Part shown: in pieces, positions 24,912 through 33,449 of the stretch
How positions within the stretch are numbered: position 1 is the first letter of the stretch
Layout of the letters: each line of letters starts with the position of its first letter
Assembly: GCA_020444045.1 (NCBI GenBank)
Contig: JAHLLS010000012.1
Span: 62,001-126,000, forward strand
Source: Deltaproteobacteria bacterium
GTDB lineage: Bacteria; Desulfobacterota; Desulfobacteria; Desulfobacterales; UBA5852
DNA: 64,000 nt
Direction of reading: 5' to 3'
Notes under the pieces: generated by a model
The model's input: the letters and a program-made list of their open reading frames with translations, nothing else
Databases searched by the model: none
Told to the model about the DNA's origin: nothing
Made by a program: the position numbers and the translations under genes

Positions 24912-26695
24912 GACGGTTCCTCCTGGCTGCGGCAGGGAAGGCGCAGCGTAAAACAGCTCCCCCGCCGGGGGGTACTATCCACCTGCAGTCTTCCTTCGTG
25001 GGCCTCGACGATTTTGTGGACGATGGCCAGTCCCAAGCCGGTTCCCTTGGGTTTGGTGGTATAATAGGGGTTGAAAATCTGTTGACGGTCTTCCGGCGCG
25101 ATGCCCTGGCCCGTGTCGCTGACCGCAATCTCAAGCTGCCGGCCGCGGTCCGAGCGGCAGCGGACGGCCAGGGTTCCGCCTTTATCCATGGCCTGTATCG
25201 CGTTCAGGTAAAGATTGAGCAGGCACTGGGAGAAGCGGTCGGGGTCGATCCATACCGGGCATAAATGGTCATCGATGTGCATATCAATATGAATGTCGCG
25301 GTCGGCGGCATCCTGGCGAACCAATTGAAGGGAGCGCTCAATCAGGAACCGCATGTCGGTCGATTGGGGTTTCAGGTCCGTGGGACGGGCAAACTCCAGA
25401 AGCTCGGTGATGGCGCGGTTGAGACGGTCCACCTCCTGGGCCATCACCTCGGCGGCCTCCCGGCCTTCGCTGCCGCTTGCGAACTGTCCCGAAAAAAAGG
25501 TTGCCAGGGCCTTGATGGAACTGAGCGGGTTGCGAATTTCGTGGGCCACCCCGGCGGCCAACCCGCCGATGGCGGCCAGCTTCTCCTGACGACGCACCTC
25601 GTCCTGCAGGCGGCGCACCTCCCCTAAGTCTCTTATGATAAGCACCTGGCCGACATAATCCCCCACAGCGTTGACGATGCGCACCGCACTAACGCTGACA
25701 GGAATCTCTCCCCCGGCAGGGGTTTGGCAGGTCATTTCTTCTTCGAGGATCGTGCCGCCCCTTTCCAGGGCCTCCTGGAGGCCGCACAAATTGCCGAAAA
25801 GGCATTCATCGGCACTTTTTCCCCGCAGGACGGTCAGATCCAGGCCCGTGATGCGCTCGGCGGCGGCATTGGAAAAGGCGATCTTCCCCGAGGGGTCGGT
25901 AGCAATCAGGCCGACCGGCAAATGGGTTACGATTTCGTCGGCGTAAGCGGTGGTGTCCTGTAAATTTTTCTGGGCGACCCGGTAGTTCTGCATCCAAGAC
26001 AGGGAAACCAGACCGCCGAATCCCATCACGATAAGCACTGCCGACAATACCACCGTATTGAGGATATCCCCGCGGATAGCTTCTTCGAACGGAGAGACAT
26101 CGAGCCCGGCAACGATGATCAACTCCTGGCGTTTGTGGGGCTGAAACCAATCGTTTTTCTGGCTCGCCATGCGGCCATGGCGCTGCATCATGGCCGCCAT
26201 GTGGCCTTCGCCCGGCCGGCCGGCGTCGTCCAATGGCTGGAAGTGGCGATGCACCTCAAAAATACGCTGCCCCGCGGCGCGCTCGACCAACTCCCAGTTT
26301 TCGACCTGATCCGGACCTAAATGCCGCAGGGGCTCCCCTTGGCGAAAGGGCGCCCCGATGCGCGTTTGATCGCTGTGCGCGACGACCCGGCCGTTGCGAT
26401 CCACGACAGCCATGAAAATCACGTCCGGAAGACGTGCCGTTTCTTCCAGCAGGCGTTGCACTTCCTGTCCGCGCCACATCATGCCGGCCATACCCGTGCG
26501 CGCGCCAGCCTCCACGGCCTGGATTAACGCCGCGCCCTTGGTTTTGAGAACCTGGGCCATATAGCGTTTTTCACGGTTGGTGTTGGCAATCGCCAGCACC
26601 AGCACCACGACCAGCAAAATGGCCGTGGAGCCAAGGACGATCCAGGGCGATGTCTGCAATCCGTATGGTTTTTTGGCGCTTAACCGAAAGCTCAT
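24908..26695 (-). CDS. sensor histidine kinase (ZraS type)
   Basis: A 595-residue membrane sensor. A transmembrane helix at about 18-38, a periplasmic domain of about 180 residues and a second helix near 222-242 are followed by a PAS domain (LPVGLIATDPSGKIAFSNAAAE). The HisKA phospho-acceptor motif is AHEIRNPLSSIKAL, and a HATPase domain ends in GTGLGLAIVHKIVEAHEG. The periplasmic loop has a His/Met-rich stretch (HMAAMMQRHGRM) that could sense metal. The neighbouring ZraP-like gene and sigma-54 regulator complete a Zra-like circuit. The metal (Zn, Cu or other) is not shown by sequence. Confidence 0.92.
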   Translation of the reverse strand: MSFRLSAKKPYGLQTSPWIVLGSTAILLVVVLVLAIANTNREKRYMAQVLKTKGAALIQAVEAGARTGMAGMMWRGQEVQRLLEETARLPDVIFMAVVDRNGRVVAHSDQTRIGAPFRQGEPLRHLGPDQVENWELVERAAGQRIFEVHRHFQPLDDAGRPGEGHMAAMMQRHGRMASQKNDWFQPHKRQELIIVAGLDVSPFEEAIRGDILNTVVLSAVLIVMGFGGLVSLSWMQNYRVAQKNLQDTTAYADEIVTHLPVGLIATDPSGKIAFSNAAAERITGLDLTVLRGKSADECLFGNLCGLQEALERGGTILEEEMTCQTPAGGEIPVSVSAVRIVNAVGDYVGQVLIIRDLGEVRRLQDEVRRQEKLAAIGGLAAGVAHEIRNPLSSIKALATFFSGQFASGSEGREAAEVMAQEVDRLNRAITELLEFARPTDLKPQSTDMRFLIERSLQLVRQDAADRDIHIDMHIDDHLCPVWIDPDRFSQCLLNLYLNAIQAMDKGGTLAVRCRSDRGRQLEIAVSDTGQGIAPEDRQQIFNPYYTTKPKGTGLGLAIVHKIVEAHEGRLQVDSTPRRGSCFTLRLPCRSQEEPS

Positions 26696-27022
26696 ACCCG
26701 GTATCCTTTTGCGTGTTGCTTTTGTTGCTGGCCTTGGCGGAGTTGCTTAGAAGGCGTTTTTTATAAACTAGCGATAGGCGATGGAATGTAAACACGATCG
26801 GCAGTGATTATGCAAACGCTTTGGGAAGTGGCCGGAGGAAGCGACCGGGGGTATAATACACAATGGTCCCAGCAGGCATCCTCCGATTGGGCTTGGGGCA
26901 CTGATGTTGAAACAGAAAATTTGACATGAGGCCAAAGCGTGCCGGCTGCTGACAGACACATCCCGGTGCCTCCCGGTCCTTGCGGGTTCCGGGCACCCGG
27001 CACACTCGGCAGGGCGAGCGAT
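26696..27022. other. 327-base intergenic region upstream of the sensor kinase
   Basis: Contains the promoter region of the kinase gene. Short reading frames on the minus strand have no protein character. No sigma-54 motif was found here. Confidence 0.35.
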
Positions 27023-27319
27023 CTAGTGGGCGATCTCGCTCAGTTCATAATCCGGTGCGGCGACTTTGCCATCGGGATGGGCGTCGGTGCGATAGAGGAG
27101 ACAATCCGGACCTATTTCGTAATCCGGCAGGGAACCGCCTCCCAGGGGATGATCCGCGCAGCGATAAATCTTCCCGTCGGCGCGCAGTTCGTAATCTGCT
27201 TTCTCCGACCACCCCCGGGGATGGGTGGCGGTGGGATAAAGCTTGCCTTCGTAAAGGATATAATCCGGTTCGGTGGACCGCCCCAGGTGATGGGCGGGTG
27301 TTCTGAAAATTTTGTACAT
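27023..27319 (-). CDS. 24-residue tandem-repeat protein of unknown function
   Basis: A 98-residue protein made of three and a half repeats of about 24 residues, each with the pattern DY-x-L-x3-G-x-LYR/P-x3-HP-x-G. The units start at PDYILYEG, ADYELRADG, PDYEIGPDC and PDYELSEIA. The conserved Tyr, Asp, His-Pro and Gly suggest short beta-hairpin repeats, perhaps a carbohydrate- or metal-binding surface. There is no signal peptide. The ATG at 27319 is preceded by GGAGGG. Upstream on the same strand lie a hairpin, a terminator and a cobalamin riboswitch, so its expression may depend on B12. Confidence 0.65.
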   Translation of the reverse strand: MYKIFRTPAHHLGRSTEPDYILYEGKLYPTATHPRGWSEKADYELRADGKIYRCADHPLGGGSLPDYEIGPDCLLYRTDAHPDGKVAAPDYELSEIAH

Positions 27320-27389
27320 GGTACCCTCCTTCTTGCATGGTGGTTGCAATCAAACCGCTGCTGAGGAAAGAGGTTAGAGAGGGAGGCGG

Positions 27390-27434
27390 AAACCGGGGAA
27401 GATCAACCCCTGCCAGGACCTTCTTCCCCGGTTT
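27390..27434 (-). promoter_or_regulatory. 13-bp hairpin in the leader of the repeat-protein gene
   Basis: AAACCGGGGAAGA (27390-27402) and TCTTCCCCGGTTT (27422-27434) pair perfectly with a 19-base loop. No T-tract follows, so it is more likely an mRNA 5'-end structure or operator than a terminator. Confidence 0.6.
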
Positions 27435-27466
27435 CGTTTCGGGTGCGGCATTAACCGGTATCCCAT

Positions 27467-27503
27467 AAAAAAAGCCCTTCAAACCTGTACGGTTTGAAGG
27501 GCT
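27467..27503 (-). terminator. Rho-independent terminator after the riboswitch
   Basis: On the minus strand a 13-bp stem AGCCCTTCAAACC/GGTTTGAAGGGCT with a 5-base loop is followed by a run of seven T (27467-27473). It is the expression platform or the end of the cobalamin riboswitch transcript. Confidence 0.88.
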
Positions 27504-27609
27504 GCACCCAGCTTGCTTGACCCCTGTTCAATCCCATCGGCTGATGGATTCGTGCTTTCCAGTAAAAGCGATAGCCGACACGATTGCGAACCGTCTTCCC
27601 GCGGTAGTT

Positions 27610-27769
27610 GTCAAGGCAGGTCTTCTGACTCCCGGATCGTCCTACTCTCCAGGCCTTCCCATTCGATTTCGATCGAACAGTGGCGCATAAGCGGATTTCG
27701 TCACCGGTTACAGCGGCGGGACCGTTCCCGAATTTCACGGGATTCCCTTTTGAGCCTCTCGGCACCTTG
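27610..27769 (-). ncRNA. cobalamin (B12) riboswitch
   Basis: The minus strand carries the class-I cobalamin riboswitch motifs in order: GGTGCCGAGAGG near 27756, GGGAATCCCGTGAAATTCGGGAACGG, CCCGCCGCTGTAACCGG, the B12 box GCCACTG, GGGAAGGCC...GTAGGACGATCC, and AGTCAGAAGACCTGCC near 27625. The aptamer is complete. Between it and the terminator are about 110 bases without a gene. The next gene on this strand is the 98-residue repeat protein, not a recognised cobalamin gene. Confidence 0.92.
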
Positions 27770-27775
27770 CGCAAT

Positions 27776-27805
27776 GTTTTAGGGGAAGAGGGGTGAGGAT
27801 GTCAA
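27776..27805 (-). promoter_or_regulatory. sigma-70-type promoter of the riboswitch transcript
   Basis: TTGACA (complement of 27800-27805) and TAAAAC (complement of 27776-27781) are 18 bases apart on the minus strand. Transcription would start at about 27769, the first base of the aptamer. So the riboswitch RNA appears to be its own transcription unit, not a continuation of the hemerythrin mRNA. Confidence 0.65.
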
Positions 27806-27844
27806 GCCCAAAGAAAGTGTGAACCAGCAGGTGATGCGAAACCG

Positions 27845-28252
27845 TCAACCGGCGTTGGCGTTTTTCAAAAAATCACCGAAAGCACCATCGGTCTTACTTA
27901 TATGTTCTACCAGCCACTCCTTGAGAAAAAGCAGGATATCGCTTTTCAAGGACGCGCCGCCCTCCCGGTAAGTGGCAATGAAATAGGCCGTCTGGGTGAC
28001 GAAGGCCTGGTGTTCTTCGCGGTGGGATTCGAGTTCCGGATAACCGTGATCGAGCATCATCTGTTCTTCGGTATCGAAATGATACCCCAGGTAGTTGGTC
28101 ATGGCCCCCAGGATGTCGGCAATAGCATCATCGGAGGCATTTTCATCCTGAATGGCGATAAGGCGATTCATGAGATCGACCAGCCGCCGGTGCTGCTGGT
28201 CGATCACCTCGATCTGGAGATTGAACCGGTCATCCCAAATGATTTTCTCCAT
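27845..28252 (-). CDS. bacteriohemerythrin
   Basis: A 135-residue oxygen-binding diiron protein. Ligand motifs in order are the N-terminal WDDRFNLQIEVIDQQHRRL (first His pair region), YHFDTEEQMM, HREEHQAF and a C-terminal WLVEHISKTD. The ATG at 28252 starts MEKIIWDD, the family N-terminus; the longer frame uses a TTG. In anaerobes the protein may store or sense O2 or deliver it. It follows the RsbU-like phosphatase gene on the same strand by about 100 bases. Confidence 0.93.
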   Translation of the reverse strand: MEKIIWDDRFNLQIEVIDQQHRRLVDLMNRLIAIQDENASDDAIADILGAMTNYLGYHFDTEEQMMLDHGYPELESHREEHQAFVTQTAYFIATYREGGASLKSDILLFLKEWLVEHISKTDGAFGDFLKNANAG

Positions 28253-28348
28253 CACCGCCCTGCCCAGAAGTGCCTTCTTTGACCGAACGCCACGCGCATG
28301 GTTTTTATTAACCCGGTCGATTTGAACAACCATTCTGTCAATCAATGC

Positions 28349-30175
28349 CTATGTTAAATCAGCGATCTTAACCACGATCAATGTCATATCGTCTGCGATC
28401 TTCGTTTCACCAGTGTGCGACACGACCGCCTCAAACACTGAATTTAAAATATCGCCGGCCGGTTGATCGCGCTTTTCGCGAAGCATCTGTTTGACCGCCT
28501 CTTTGCCGAACATGACCCCATCGCGATTGAACGCCTCCCAGATACCGTCCGTCCCCAACAGGACGATATCCCCCGCATGAAGACCGTCCGCGTTCTGGAC
28601 GGTGTAGGCCCATTCGGAATCGACACCCAGTGCCAGACCGGCACCGTCCAGATCTTCGATGCTATCCCCGGTGCGACGATACAGCATGCCCGGGTCGTGT
28701 CCGGCCCGAACCCATTGAATCGTCTTCCGATCGGAATCGATCGCCAGATAAAACAGCGTCATGAACTGCCCCGAGTCCCCCACATCCATGGCGATATGAC
28801 GGTTGACATCGGAAATCACAGCCCCGATATCGTCACCGCTGTCATAGCACTGGCGCAAACTGGCCCTGACCGAACTCATGAGAAGCGCGGCCGCGATGCC
28901 GTGTCCGGCCACATCGCCGACCACGAATTGAAATGATTGGCCGGTGTCCAGATAATCGAAATAGTCCCCCCCGGTCTGATCGCAGTAGACACTGCGCCCG
29001 GCCACATCCAGTCCTGAAAAATCGGGGGCTTTGGCGGGCAGCAGGTTTTGCTGCACCTCCTTGGCCAAATCCAAGGATTGCCTAAGGTCAATCCGCTCTT
29101 TGAGCTGGGTCGCCATGGTGTTGAAGCTGCGCGTCAAAGTACCGATTTCATCCCCTGTTCGCTCCGGCAGGGCCAGGTCGAACTGTCCCCGGGCGATGTC
29201 GCCGGCGGCCAGGGACAACTGGTTGATGGAGCGGGCCACTTGCCCGGCCACGCGAAGAATCAGCACCAGAATGACCAGAACAAAACCCGCGAGAGTCAAA
29301 AAATAGTAATTACGAAAACGGATGATGGGCCGCAGAATCTCTTCCCCGGGCGCAAAAACCGCGATGTACCAAGGGGCTTCCTCCAGCCGAAAGAAACCGC
29401 TGATCTCCCGCGGCGGGTGCCCTTCCCCACGCAGGGTGCCCGAATCGCTCTTTTGGAGAGCGGCCAGGGTTTTCACCTCGACCGGATCACCCGTTTCCCC
29501 AAGCTGGTGGCGTTCAACCGCCGAGGTGCTGACGAAAATGTGCCCGCCGCCGTCCACCAGAAAGGTTTTCTGGCTGCGCCACCAGCGGGCATAGGGCATG
29601 TCCTGGAGAAGATAGTCAAAGTCCAGGACCACCTCGATCTCGACGCTATCCGCGGGGTTCTCGCTCACCGCGCGCGTCAAGAGCGATACCGTACGATTGT
29701 GCGTGTCAGGGTTGAAGCGCGGTTCGGTGACGGTAAAAGCATGCCCCCGCCCCATAGCGCCGGACGCCGGACCCATTTGACCGCGCCGACCGGCTTCTCC
29801 GCCCGCACGGGCCATGTGGGATCCCATTTGGGTGGCAGGTCCCGGCCGCTCGCCATTGTGGTAGACGGCCACGATGCCTTCCCTACTCTCAAGTTCCTTA
29901 AGGATGTCCAGCCGGCCTGCCATTGTGTGCGGCCGGCCTTCCACGAATTTCAGGTACAGGCTGACCCATTCCTTGGGCTGGGCCAGACGCATGTCAACGT
30001 GGTGGGCAAGGCGCTGCAGCTTTAGAACTGCCGCCTCTTCCCATTGTGTGAGGATGGCATTGCGGGCGTATACAAAGCCGATGGCCCCCATGGCCCAGAG
30101 AAGCAGGGCTACCGGGAGCAACATGTAGACCACGAATCGCTGCTGTAAGGATTTTATCTTGAGCATGCTCTCCAT
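28349..30175 (-). CDS. membrane sensor with HAMP and SpoIIE/RsbU-type PP2C phosphatase domain
   Basis: A 608-residue sensor-phosphatase. A transmembrane helix (about 15-35) and a periplasmic sensory region of about 270 residues with a Gly/Met/Arg-rich insert (GRRGQMGPASGAMGRGH) are followed by a second helix (near 310). A HAMP domain comes next (RSINQLSLAAGDIARGQFDLALPERTGDEIG), then a PP2C domain (GLDVAGRSVYCDQTGGDYFDYL, VGDVAGHGIAAALLMSS). Such proteins dephosphorylate anti-anti-sigma (STAS) proteins. Two small STAS-like paralogues are encoded nearby at 32504-33326 and could be targets. The start is ambiguous between 30175 and a downstream ATG. Confidence 0.88.
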   Translation of the reverse strand: MESMLKIKSLQQRFVVYMLLPVALLLWAMGAIGFVYARNAILTQWEEAAVLKLQRLAHHVDMRLAQPKEWVSLYLKFVEGRPHTMAGRLDILKELESREGIVAVYHNGERPGPATQMGSHMARAGGEAGRRGQMGPASGAMGRGHAFTVTEPRFNPDTHNRTVSLLTRAVSENPADSVEIEVVLDFDYLLQDMPYARWWRSQKTFLVDGGGHIFVSTSAVERHQLGETGDPVEVKTLAALQKSDSGTLRGEGHPPREISGFFRLEEAPWYIAVFAPGEEILRPIIRFRNYYFLTLAGFVLVILVLILRVAGQVARSINQLSLAAGDIARGQFDLALPERTGDEIGTLTRSFNTMATQLKERIDLRQSLDLAKEVQQNLLPAKAPDFSGLDVAGRSVYCDQTGGDYFDYLDTGQSFQFVVGDVAGHGIAAALLMSSVRASLRQCYDSGDDIGAVISDVNRHIAMDVGDSGQFMTLFYLAIDSDRKTIQWVRAGHDPGMLYRRTGDSIEDLDGAGLALGVDSEWAYTVQNADGLHAGDIVLLGTDGIWEAFNRDGVMFGKEAVKQMLREKRDQPAGDILNSVFEAVVSHTGETKIADDMTLIVVKIADLT

Positions 30176-30178
30176 CAA

Positions 30179-30500
30179 AGAAGGTCGGATCGGGTTGGAT
30201 CGTTTACCGCCGAATGAGACACCTTATACGCTATACGCATTGTCAGAAAATAGCAAAAAAGATACCAATCCTAAAGAGTTCGATACGGAATAATGGTTTC
30301 AAAATTTTCTCGGCCTTCTCGCCACTTGCCGTCTTCGTGATGTGAAGCTGGATATTCTATGCGCAGAAGCTGCGATAGCAATAAAGAGAAGGAAACCACT
30401 GATCGGGAATCCATTACGAGTAGAACTATTTTGGAAACACCTTGAAAGAATACCGTGGAGAAATGAAAACCAATCCCATTGACGACCCTGCTGTTTTCGA
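30179..30500. other. 322-base intergenic region
   Basis: No supported gene or RNA. The AT-rich part near 30235-30300 may hold the promoter of the phosphatase gene. Confidence 0.35.
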
Positions 30501-32024
30501 TCAGGCCGCCCGAACGTAATAATTGCGCATCATGCCCATGTCTTCGTGTTCCAGGTTGTGGCAGTGGTAGAGGAACAGGCCGTCGTAATCTTCGAAACGC
30601 ATCATCAGGCGCACACGCTCGCCGGGCATCAGCAGCACGGTGTCCTTCCAGCCCTCGTCCAGGTAGCCGCTGTAAAGCGCCCCCAGGCGCCCCAGCACCC
30701 GGAACTGGAGCCCGTGGACGTGCATGGGGTGCGGCAGGGCCGGCATGCCGCCGCGGTTGATGAACTCCCAGACCTCGCGGGTGCCCAGCGTGACCACCTC
30801 GTCGTCCGCCACCCGGGTCATCTCGAAAACCCGGTTATTGATGACCCCCCGCATGTGATTCATGGCGATATGAAACTGACGCGGCGCATTGCGGTTCGCT
30901 GCCCTGTCAGTGTCTTCCGGCGAAAATTCGGTCAACTGCCCGGGCAGCCGCAAGGAAGATTTTTCCACATGGGAGATTTCAAAGCGGGCCACGGCAAACG
31001 GCGCCCCGTTGGGAAGAAAGCGCCCGCCGGCTGTCGCCCCGTGCATACCGCCCGGGCCTGTCATACCGCTCAAGGGCCCCAGGTCGAGTTCCCGGCTGAC
31101 CAGGGTCGCCTCGTCGCCCTTGCCCATACCGTTGAAATCGGCCCAGACCTCCATCCGCTCAGCCGGGCCCAGAATCACGCTGGGCCTCACCAGAGGCGAC
31201 GACAGCAGACCGCCGTCGCTGCCGATCACCGTCAGGGGCCGCCCGTCAGCCCAGGCCAGATTGTAGATGCGCGAATTGGAACCATTTAGAATGCGCAGGC
31301 GATAGGGACGGGTAACGACCTTGTGAGTGTAGCGCGGCTGCCCGTTGACCAGGATGCGATTGCCCAGAAAACCGGTCATGCGCTCCATGTGGTGCGTCAG
31401 GTAGACCAAACCGTTGTTTTCGTCAAAGGTGCGATCCTGGATGACCAGGGGGAGGTCGAATTCATCACGCGGCAGCATCAGGGATTGTTCTTCGTCGTCC
31501 GTGACGATAAAGAGCCCTGCCAAACCTCCATAAACTTGCGGCCCGGTGCGCGCATGTGGGTGGGGATGATACCAGTAAGTACCGGCCCGGTTGCGGACCT
31601 CGAATTCATAAACGAACTTCCGGCCGGTTGCGATGACATCGCGGGGATGACCGTCCATCTCGGCCGGCACGTGCAGACCGTGCCAGTGGATAATACTCTC
31701 TTCCGGGAGGTCGTTGTCGAAATGGATGCGAACCTTCTGGCCACGCCGCACCCGAATGGTGGGCCCCAGATAGCTGCTGCCACTGCCATCGAGATGCCAC
31801 GCATCCCCTTTGAGCAGTCGCCCCTGGTAGGTCCACACCAGTGTCGGCTGCCCCGGCATGATGGCGTTTTCCGATACGGTGGCCTTGAGGGTCAGTTCGA
31901 CATCCGGCTTAAATCCCACATCGGCGACGGTATGGGGCATTGGCCACAGCCCACCTGCTTGACCCGCCAGCAGACCAACGGTGCCGGCCCCGGCCAAATG
32001 CAAAAATTCACGACGATTCAGCAT
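30501..32024 (-). CDS. multicopper oxidase (CueO/SufI-like), Tat-exported
   Basis: A 507-residue periplasmic multicopper oxidase. A Tat signal RREFLHLAGAG lies at residues 4-14. Three cupredoxin domains carry the copper motifs HWHGLHVP, YWYHPHPHARTG, PHPMHVHG and HCHNLEHEDMGMM, so T1 and T2/T3 sites all look complete. There are short Met/Gly-rich loops (GMTGPGGMHGA) near the substrate side, as in cuprous oxidases. It is encoded 44 bases after a YHS gene and probably in one unit. In an anaerobe it may protect against Cu(I) or work under microoxic conditions. Confidence 0.93.
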   Translation of the reverse strand: MLNRREFLHLAGAGTVGLLAGQAGGLWPMPHTVADVGFKPDVELTLKATVSENAIMPGQPTLVWTYQGRLLKGDAWHLDGSGSSYLGPTIRVRRGQKVRIHFDNDLPEESIIHWHGLHVPAEMDGHPRDVIATGRKFVYEFEVRNRAGTYWYHPHPHARTGPQVYGGLAGLFIVTDDEEQSLMLPRDEFDLPLVIQDRTFDENNGLVYLTHHMERMTGFLGNRILVNGQPRYTHKVVTRPYRLRILNGSNSRIYNLAWADGRPLTVIGSDGGLLSSPLVRPSVILGPAERMEVWADFNGMGKGDEATLVSRELDLGPLSGMTGPGGMHGATAGGRFLPNGAPFAVARFEISHVEKSSLRLPGQLTEFSPEDTDRAANRNAPRQFHIAMNHMRGVINNRVFEMTRVADDEVVTLGTREVWEFINRGGMPALPHPMHVHGLQFRVLGRLGALYSGYLDEGWKDTVLLMPGERVRLMMRFEDYDGLFLYHCHNLEHEDMGMMRNYYVRAA

Positions 32025-32068
32025 CAGCGTATCACCCTTCGGTTGGGTATCCCCGCGTCACGAAACCC

Positions 32069-32320
32069 TCAGTGGCAGCAGGGCGGCTTGCCCTGTGTTG
32101 CTTTCTCGACCCGCTGCAGATACCGCCTCCACCAGCCTTTGGAGGCTGACAAAGGCGCCCCGGCGTAGAGCGACGGTGTGTCCTGAAACGTCGCCCAGCA
32201 CTGCCGGCTGCAGAAAAAGAATGAATGCCCCTCGTGAACGGCGGCAATTCCCGCCTTGACCGGGTTGATGCGTTTACCGCACACAGGATCGATTGTTTTT
32301 TTGAGTAATGACCATCCCAT
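32069..32320 (-). CDS. YHS-domain protein upstream of the multicopper oxidase
   Basis: An 83-residue YHS protein: DPVCGKRINPVKAG, FFCSRQCWATFQDTPSLY, then a basic linker and a C-terminal KATQGKPPCCH. The tail is shared with the YHS protein at 21615, so they are paralogues. The ATG at 32320 has GGAGGG upstream. It likely handles metal for or with the multicopper oxidase downstream. Confidence 0.8.
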   Translation of the reverse strand: MGWSLLKKTIDPVCGKRINPVKAGIAAVHEGHSFFFCSRQCWATFQDTPSLYAGAPLSASKGWWRRYLQRVEKATQGKPPCCH

Positions 32321-32503
32321 AGCGCCCTCCCGATTCTTGCCGGTCAGCCACTCACGGCTGACGAACGCAATGTCGTCACTCCCGTGAATGAAAACCGGCA
32401 TGCCTATAAATCAGCATAAGCACGGGATGCGGCAAAGCAATAGGGCGGCTAAGCGGGAAGCTCAGGCGGGTTATCGATGGGGATTGTTTTCCGGTATCAG
32501 GCC

Positions 32504-32899
32504 TTAATGGGATGGGTCAAGCGGCACCACCTCCGAAAACCATTCGATGGCATGCTCGAAGGACACGAAAACCTTCATTTCAAACCCTTCCGCTTCCATA
32601 CAGCGTTTCATCAGATTGGCTTTCTCGATCCGTTCGGAGGTGGCCGGGATGAGCATGGCGATTTTGTTGTGAAAGACATGGCGGTAATGACCGAATTCCA
32701 GCGCCAGCCGCATCTGTTCGAGATGGGTCGCCGTGCTCTCGGTCTCACGCACATCGATCAGGATATGGCTGTCCTGATGGTAACTGGCGGCTTCCGCCAA
32801 TTCGTGCACAGCTTCCAGGGACTGGGCCAGATCCAATTTGCCGGTGGCCGTTTTGCGGATAAATTCCGATGGTTTGTACAGCGTCAAACTGCAGCTCAT
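32504..32899 (-). CDS. STAS-like protein of unknown function, copy 1
   Basis: A 131-residue soluble protein resembling its neighbour at 32943 over its whole length (EFIRKTATGKLDLAQSLEAVHELAEAA / DFIRKTAQGKIDLERSLEAVCELAVAA). The alternating beta-alpha pattern and the central ILIDVRETE strand resemble a STAS/SpoIIAA fold, but I see no sure phospho-serine position. This call rests on pattern only. Tandem paralogues beside an RsbU-like phosphatase gene (28349) suggest a partner-switching role. Confidence 0.55.
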   Translation of the reverse strand: MSCSLTLYKPSEFIRKTATGKLDLAQSLEAVHELAEAASYHQDSHILIDVRETESTATHLEQMRLALEFGHYRHVFHNKIAMLIPATSERIEKANLMKRCMEAEGFEMKVFVSFEHAIEWFSEVVPLDPSH

Positions 32900-32942
32900 A
32901 AGACCGATAAACTCCTGGTCAACGCAATTGGATCATGGAGTG

Positions 32943-33326
32943 TCACAGTTCGGTGATGTCGGACAGCCAGTCGATGGCGTCCTCGTAGGCCATGAAGAAC
33001 TCCCATTGAAAACCCTGCAGGTGCATGCAAGTGCGCATGAATTCCGCTTTGGCCATGCGTTCCGCCGTATCGGGGATGATCAGCGCAATCTTGTTATGGA
33101 AGGACTTGAAGTGGGTGGCGAATTCTGCAGCCACACGCAGGGCGTCGGAACGGTCGCCATCGACCTCGGTGTCGCGTAGATCCATAAGGATGCTGTGTCC
33201 CTTGAAATAGTTGGCAGCTACCGCCAGTTCGCAGACCGCTTCGAGGGAACGCTCCAGGTCGATTTTACCCTGGGCGGTTTTACGGATGAAGTCTTTGGTA
33301 TGGTATACTTTGATGCCGATGCTCAA
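32943..33326 (-). CDS. STAS-like protein of unknown function, copy 2
   Basis: A 127-residue paralogue of the preceding protein with the same N-terminal length and matching segments (GHSILMDLRDTE, FHNKIALIIPDTAERM). It starts with TTG at 33326; the alignment with the paralogue start (MSCSLTLY against MSIGIKVY) supports this. The two genes are 43 bases apart, consistent with a tandem duplication. Function is unknown. Confidence 0.55.
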   Translation of the reverse strand: MSIGIKVYHTKDFIRKTAQGKIDLERSLEAVCELAVAANYFKGHSILMDLRDTEVDGDRSDALRVAAEFATHFKSFHNKIALIIPDTAERMAKAEFMRTCMHLQGFQWEFFMAYEDAIDWLSDITEL

Positions 33327-33449
33327 TGGTCATCTCTCAAAAACAGGGATAGAGGATGGGCGAACCGTGATTGAAAACCATACCCAATGGCCCCGCCCCG
33401 GTCAAGTGAATCCTCCCGCGGGAACCCGCCCCACCGGCATTGATGGGGA

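Noticed and set aside
27451..27774. A 107-residue minus-strand reading frame across the riboswitch and terminator
   Set aside because: It lies inside a conserved structured RNA and has no ribosome site; it is a shadow of the aptamer.
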